Assembly: GCA_003254905.1 (NCBI GenBank)
Contig: QANU01008832.1
Span: 56,766 to 120,765 of the forward strand
DNA length: 64,000 nt
Source: Nissolia schottii
Lineage: Eukaryota > Streptophyta > Magnoliopsida > Fabales > Fabaceae
Reading direction: 5' to 3'
Within the stretch, counting starts at the first letter, position 1, and every line of letters starts with the position of its first letter. This document shows positions 58,354-64,000 of the stretch, in pieces. The position numbers were made by a program, and so were the translations under genes. Below the pieces are notes generated by a model. The model had not been told where the DNA came from and did no database searches. It was given only the letters and a program-made list of their open reading frames with translations.

Positions 58354-59252
58354 AAAGGATGTAAATGGATTATACTCTCAAGTCCATTTACATCCTCCAT
58401 TTTAACCTATGGTTTTTCAGACGCAACACAGTTAAAGTACTCCCTCAGTTTTGATATATTTGTCCATTTAGTGTTTTGTTATGTTTTGAATTATTTATTC
58501 ATAAGATAATATTTTTTTTTCTCTCAATTTTATCCTTACATATTCATTAATGTAGTAAGTAAAAGAAAAAATAAACAAAGTTATGATAATTTTTTATAAA
58601 ATTAATTGAACTTTTATTATTATCCATAAATTGACACACATATATGAAATAGAGGTAGTAATTACTATCCATAATGCCTACAAACTAGCGAAGCCGTCAG
58701 CTCCTCTTCGGCTTTGGAGGGTTTATTTTTTTACTTCTATTGTTGTCATTTGATTTCAGCCAAGCCCAATAGAACCGCAGGCTGATGGTAAAACAAACAT
58801 AGCATTCTTAATTTGTACAAAACACACCGTATCAATTTATTAAATAATATATGGCTCACCTACAATAGCCCAAATTCCAACCAGAAAGAAAGAGAGCAAC
58901 CCTCCATCACCGAATAGGTAGCTGCAAAGAGCCACTAATTCAACGACATAATGACAAGCCGTTGCATTATCCAGCCAGACCAATCCACCTCTGCTCTTGT
59001 GTTCCACATGTACCATTCATATATATATATATATATACTTGCAATCCAATCCATGACGTTTCCTCGCAAAGAAATCTCTGCTATCTTTCCCATATTTTAA
59101 TCTTATTTTCTATTTTGAGTGCGCCACTGTTGTGTGCAGCACGAGAGAGATTGATTAATTGCAAGCTGGGTGCAGAGCAATTTCATGCTCAAGATATATA
59201 GAGGCTGAGTTGAGTGATCGATTGCGTTAAATGAGTGGCAGTAACACCCAAG
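57608..59252. other. Upstream region of the LRR receptor kinase
   Basis: AT-rich, with (TA)n at about 58312-58348 and again at 59018-59037. The CT/GA mixed stretch 59040-59250 resembles a 5' leader. A short upstream ATG at 59231 is out of frame with the receptor start. Confidence 0.5.
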
Positions 59253-62200
59253 ATGGCCTTGTCACCAACATTCCCATGCATTTTGTTTCTGCTGGCGGCA
59301 GCCCTTCACCAGCACCACCCTCACCCCTGTCAATCTCATTCTCTGCAAACAGATAAAACTGCCCTTGTTGAGTTCAAAAGAGCAATGATATCAGACCCTG
59401 AGTCCTCCCTTTCTGACTGGGACGAGGCTGCACCCGTGTGCAACTTCACCGGTGTTGAGTGCGACAAGTTCCACCACCGAGTCACACGGCTAGTCCTCTA
59501 TGATACCGATCTAGTTGGGGTGCTCTCACCCGTCCTTTCCAACCTCACTGCCCTCCGCTCCCTTGAGATCGTTCACACTCACTTGTATGGCGTTATTCCG
59601 CCTCAATTCTCCTCCCTCACGCGCCTTCACTATCTCGTTCTTCAGGGCAACAATCTACACGGTTCAATACCGCAGTCCCTTTCCCAGCTTTCCAAGCTCC
59701 AGCTCCTGCTTGTCATGGAAAACCACATTACAGGCTCGCTTCCCCCCTCTCTCTTCTCCAACTGCACCCTGCTAGACGTTGTGGACCTCTCCAGCAACTC
59801 CCTAACGGGCCAAATCCCACAGGAGATTGGAAGCTGCCCTGGCCTGTGGAGCCTCAATTTATACAACAACCACTTCACTGGACACCTTCCTCTCTCTCTC
59901 ACCAATCTGTCCATGGTGAATTTAGACATTGAGTACAACCATGTGTCAGGTGAGCTGCCCACAAAGTTTGTGAGCAGCTGGCCCGACCTTCTTTATCTCC
60001 ATTTATCATACAACCACATGACGAGTCATGATAACAACACCAATCTTCATCCCTTCTTCACTGCTCTTGGAAACTGCACTGCTCTTGAGGAGCTTGAGTT
60101 GGCAGGCATGGGCCTTGGGGGAAGCTTCTCCAATACTCTCGCCCCCCAACTTGGCCCCCGCCTCAGAACTCTGCTCCTCCAAGAAAACCATATATCCGGA
60201 TCAGTTCCTCACACCTTAGCAAATCTTTCGAGGCTCTCAACCCTCAACTTCACTTCCAATCTTCTAAATGGGACTATTTCCCCGGATATCTGCAGGTTAC
60301 CATACTTGGAGCAACTTTTCTTGTCACACAACCTTTTCAAAACCTCAATTCCACAGGCACTGGGAAAGTGTCAGCACCTTGGTCTGCTAGACCTTTCACA
60401 CAATGAATTTTCAGGGAGCATTCCAGAAAGCTTGGGAGATTTGGTTGGACTAAATTCTTTGTTTCTCAACAATAACCTTCTCTCAGGAACAATACCTGCT
60501 ACATTAGGAAGGTGCACTAATCTGTACAAGCTTGACTTGTCCCATAATAGATTGACAGGAAGCATCCCACTACAACTCTTGAGCTTGCATGAGATCAGAA
60601 TTTTCATAAACGTCTCGCATAATCAGCTCGAAGGTCCCCTGCCAATTGAGCTCAGCAAATTAGAAAAGGTTCAGGAGATGGATCTTTCATCAAATCACCT
60701 AACTGGAAGCATCTTCCCTCAGATATCAGGATGCGTTGCCGTTACAATGATAAATTTTTCAAACAATCTTCTTGAAGGTGAGCTCCCGCAGTCCTTGGGT
60801 CAGTTGAAGAACCTGGAATCTTTTGACGTTTCAAGAAATCAATTGTCTGGGTGGATACCAGCAACACTTGGTAAAATTGACACACTCACTTTTCTCAATT
60901 TATCATTTAACAACCTGGAAGGAGTGATTCCATCCGGAGGTGTCTTTGCCTCAGTGTCGAATTTGTCATTCCTAGGAAATCCTCAACTCTGTGGGACAAA
61001 CAGTAAAGGCATGCCCTTGTGTTCTCAAAGGAGAAGTTGGTTTCACACTCGCGTGTTGTTGATCATATTCATTTTGGTCATCTTCATATCGACCTTCCTT
61101 TTCTTAACTTGCTGTGTAATCGGATGCAACCGTCTTGAAGCAATCATCTCCTCCTCTCGGAGGAGTGAGGCAGGTGGCCGAAAACCAACTTGCCCAGAGT
61201 TGATAAGTAACTTCCCAAGGATCACATACAAGGAGCTATCAGACGCCACCGGAGGATTTGACAATCAGAGACTTGTTGGATCAGGTGGTTTCGGACATGT
61301 CTACAGGGGACTTCTTCCGGATGGGACACCAATAGCAGTCAAGGTGTTGCATTTTCAATCTGGAAATTCTACCAAGTGCTTCAACAGAGAATGCCAAGTT
61401 TTGAAAAGAATTAGGCACAGGAATCTGATAAGGATTATCACAGCATGCAGCCTACCTGAATTCAAGGCTCTTATTCTGCCTTATATGGCCAATGGGAGCC
61501 TCGAGAGCCGCCTCTATCCCTCTTCATCATCGGAATTGAGTATTAACCAAAGGGTGAATATTTGCAGTGATATAGCTGAAGGGATGGCGTACTTGCATCA
61601 TCATTCTCCGGTCAAAGTCATACATTGCGATCTAAAGCCAAGCAATGTTCTTCTCAATGATGACTTGACAGCTCTAGTTTCTGATTTTGGGATTGCGAGG
61701 TTTGTCATGAGTGTCGGAGGAGGAAATGGTGCGCCCAATGATGACATGGGGAACTCTACTGCAAATCTCTTACGTGGATCCACTGGATACATTGCACCAG
61801 GTATTGTATTTAGTTTGACTATACTAACAAAACCAAAAAATGTGCCACACGCATTTTTAGACACTATTATCTCCTGCATATACCAGCAGGAATAGCAACC
61901 TTCTTTAACATATGTTCATTGTAAATATTTAAGCAGCTTCCATAATTTTAGAAAAATTTAAGTTTAGTTTAAACAAGTCATTAACATTCCTTGATGTTTT
62001 CTAATGCAGAATATGGATTTGGATCCAACACATCTACAAAAGGAGATGTGTATAGCTTTGGCATTCTAGTTCTTGAGATGGTGACTAGAAGAAGACCAAC
62101 AGATGACATATTTGTTGGAGGGTTAAGTCTGCATAGATGGGTAAAGAGTCACTATAATGGAAGGGTGGAAAAGGTTGTAGACCCTGAATTGGTGGCAGCT

Positions 62201-62398
62201 TCAAGTGATCAAACCGAGGAGGTTAAAAAGATGTGGGAAATTGCTATTGGGGAATTAATTGAGTTGGGGATACTTTGCACACAAGACTCACCCTCAAAAA
62301 GACCGACCATGCTTGATGCAGCAGATGACTTGGATCGACTCAAGAGATACCTTATGGGGGACAGGTGTCAAACGGGCTGGCCTAGCCCACACGCCTAA
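59253..62398 (+). CDS. LRR receptor-like serine/threonine kinase (non-RD), 2 exons, C-terminus altered by transposon
   Basis: Exon 1 (59253-61800) and exon 2 (62010-62398) join in phase at 'IAP-EYGFGSN', giving 978 residues to the present stop. Signal peptide ('CILFLLAAAL'), N-terminal LRR cap ('LVEFKRAMISDPESSLSDW'), about 20 leucine-rich repeats to about residue 580, a transmembrane segment near 601-625, then a kinase with glycine loop 'GSGGFGHVYRG', 'AVKVL', catalytic 'VIHCDLKPSNVLL' (HCD, not HRD) and 'SDFGIA'. It resembles Arabidopsis At2g24130. Non-RD receptor kinases are mostly linked to immune perception, which is the likely but unproven role. The last codons after 'RLKRYLMG' are read from a hAT-like insertion ('DRCQTGWPSPHA'), while the original tail survives beyond it at 63229-63286. 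Confidence 0.93.
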
Positions 62399-63223
62399 AC
62401 GAGCTGGGACAAAATTATACATATTTTTAGGATCCAGCTCATTTATGGTCGGTCTGCGGGCCTAAACCCGCTAGCCCGTTTATTTTAAAAAAAAGAATTA
62501 AAATTTTGGTTTATTTTTTATGATTTAATACAAAGATGTCAATAAGTATGCGCGATCATTTTTAACTATTTTTTATCACCTATCTATTAATTAATTAGAA
62601 AGAAATAGTTTAAATGGTTGATTGCGATATTATATTATCTTTTTTGTTCCTTCAACTATCTTGCTTGAAAGATATCAAATGCTTTCAAATGATATTTGAA
62701 ATTGATTTATGAATTAATACAACTTTCATTAATTAAATAACGGTATATAATATTGATGTGAGTATTGTTATGTTATTGATCAAAAACACAATTGGAACTC
62801 TTTCTCATAGATTAATCAATAATAAACAAGGTTTCAAAGTATATATCAACTTGTAGGGCGTAGACACTCATTGAAGGAATAGAATGCAAAATTTATCAAT
62901 ATCTATGTCGTAGCACTTCAGCTGTATAGCAATATAAATATAATTAAGTAGTTAAGCATAACAAATAGTTAAACATGCTCAATTATAAGTAAACTCTTAA
63001 ACTCCAAAATAAAATTTAGTCTAAAATGAAACTTTTAAAAAATTAATTTTTTTATAAATAAAAAAAAATATTTCACAGGCTCACGGGCTAACCCGCGGGC
63101 CTAGCGGTCGGGCCTAAACGGACTGGGCCAATTTTTTTTTCAAATTTTCACGGGTCTATTTTTTACATTTAAAGTCCGTCCATTTAACCTAGTAAACGGG
63201 TCCGAGCCCATTTTAACAGCCCT
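62363..63223. mobile_element. hAT-like non-autonomous element inserted in the receptor kinase last exon
   Basis: The left end 'AGGTGTCAAACGGGC' and the right end 'CCCATTTTAACAGCCCT' are inverted matches and the same family as 17049-17403, including 'TCATTTATGGTCGGTCTGCG' inside. It is 861 bp because of an extra AT-rich centre of about 480 bp. The putative 8-bp flanks ('TGGGGGAC' left, 'AGGCACAC' right) match at only half the positions, so the duplication has decayed or the border is off by a few bases. Confidence 0.8.
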
Positions 63224-63286
63224 AGGCACACCATTACAACTTTTGCCTCATATCTTGGAATCTCATCTTCCACTATAGGTGATTGA
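63224..63286 (+). pseudogene. Displaced native C-terminal codons of the LRR receptor kinase
   Basis: Directly after the insertion, codons read 'TITTFASYLGISSSTIGD' and stop at 63286. This is the C-terminus usual for this kinase group. With the element removed the frame would run straight from 'RLKRYLMG' into it. The tail is now outside the open frame unless the element is spliced out. Confidence 0.85.
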
Positions 63287-63734
63287 TGATTAACGGTTTT
63301 TCCTTGTTTCAGAAGGTAATGGGAAAACGCCAATTTTAACAATTGGCAATGGACAAAGATTGCCCAATGATGCTACAAATCAATACCAAAGACTTTCAAG
63401 CAAAGGGGAAATGGATAAAGTACTAACCAACACTAGCCTAGGACAATTGTGAATGTCATCCCATATTGTCAACGCCTTGCATTTATCAATCAATTATTGA
63501 CATTACTTGCTTGATTCAGCCTGAAAACTATTTCTGGCTGTATAGTCTTTCTAAATCACTGTCCAACATCGTACTCCAGTAAATGATATCTCCACTCAAA
63601 CAAGAACTAGTCAAAAGCAGCAAAATTCAAACTCATGATAGTAAATTTGGTGATCAATATTGTTTGTCTTAGAAAATACGGGTGGTTCACAAGAATTTGC
63701 TCCATCACACCAGCTAAGCCGAATTTATTAATAG

Positions 63735-63978
63735 TGTTAAACATCTTGAATAAACGGCCAAAGAGACACAACAAAGACTATAGAGAAAATACAGAGAACA
63801 AGAAATAATATAATTGTATTATGAGAGTTGTGTGTTTCTTTACATCGGAGGCTGAGCCTATTTATAGGCTAAAGACTCAACGACCAAAACACAACGGCCA
63901 AAAATAAAATATAATCAATTAATAAGACTAAATCAAATCAAATCAATTATGATCATTAATATAAATTATTCTTAATAC
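63735..63978 (-). mobile_element. LTR at the window end (element continues beyond)
   Basis: On the minus strand, purine-rich 'AGCTTGAGGGAGGG' (end of window) precedes a segment that starts 'TATTAAGAATAATT', contains a TATA box 'CCTATAAATAGGC', and ends 'GATGTTTAACA' at 63735. This is the order polypurine tract then 3' LTR of a copia-type element read on the minus strand. The body must lie to the right of the window. A 5-bp flank 'AATAG' (63730-63734) is the expected duplication, but its partner is not visible. Confidence 0.7.
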
Positions 63979-64000
63979 CCTCCCTCAAGCTAAAGCTCCC

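Overview
This window is nuclear DNA from a flowering plant. The evidence is intron-rich genes with GT-AG introns, an ent-kaurene oxidase, a plant Tubby-like protein, an LRR receptor kinase, and dense plant transposons with AT-rich spacers. The miniature elements with ends reading 'TTAGTCCCTGTAAAA' and 'TTAAATATGTTTTA' are of kinds I associate with legumes such as soybean and its relatives. That placement is an inference, not a proof.

Layout. 1-1.2 kb: LTR-like repeat, cut by the window edge. 1.6-7.1 kb (+): seven-exon mTERF-family gene with a LINE remnant in intron 5. 8.8-20.2 kb: repeat-dominated block. It holds an inverted-repeat element, a large array of 'TTTGTGCA' motifs repeated in inverted orientation about 5 kb away, three hairpin palindromes, the first two exons of a truncated gene resembling the N-terminus of a large SEN1-like protein, and an LTR-like repeat split by a hAT-like miniature element. 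21.2-23.5 kb (+): nine-exon Tubby-like gene of the TLP8 type. 24.8-28.1 kb (-): eight-exon ent-kaurene oxidase (CYP701A), tail to tail with the Tubby gene. 29.5-30.3 kb: nested foldback elements. 31.0-32.7 kb (-): two-exon A1-family aspartic protease. 36.2-41.3 kb (-): five-exon gene for a long low-complexity protein with a C-terminal RING finger and five 30-residue repeats. 42-45 kb: decayed PIF1/Helitron helicase split by a small non-autonomous LTR element. 46.6-49.0 kb: truncated endogenous pararetrovirus. 49.8-51.0 kb: Mutator-like element with long inverted ends, a perfect 9-bp target duplication and an internal open frame. 56-57.6 kb: decayed Ty1/copia remnant. 59.3-63.3 kb (+): LRR receptor kinase (non-RD) whose last codons are displaced by an 861-bp hAT-like insertion. 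63.7 kb to the end: an LTR whose element lies mostly beyond the window.

For the mTERF, Tubby, ent-kaurene oxidase, protease, RING and receptor-kinase genes I followed the splice junctions by hand, and the reading frames close across every exon. The genes do not form a pathway; they are ordinary neighbours in a plant chromosome arm. Most of the unusual content lies in the mobile elements and in how they altered genes: the receptor kinase C-terminus, the SEN1-like fragment, the Helitron remnant, and a candidate distal first exon of the RING gene.
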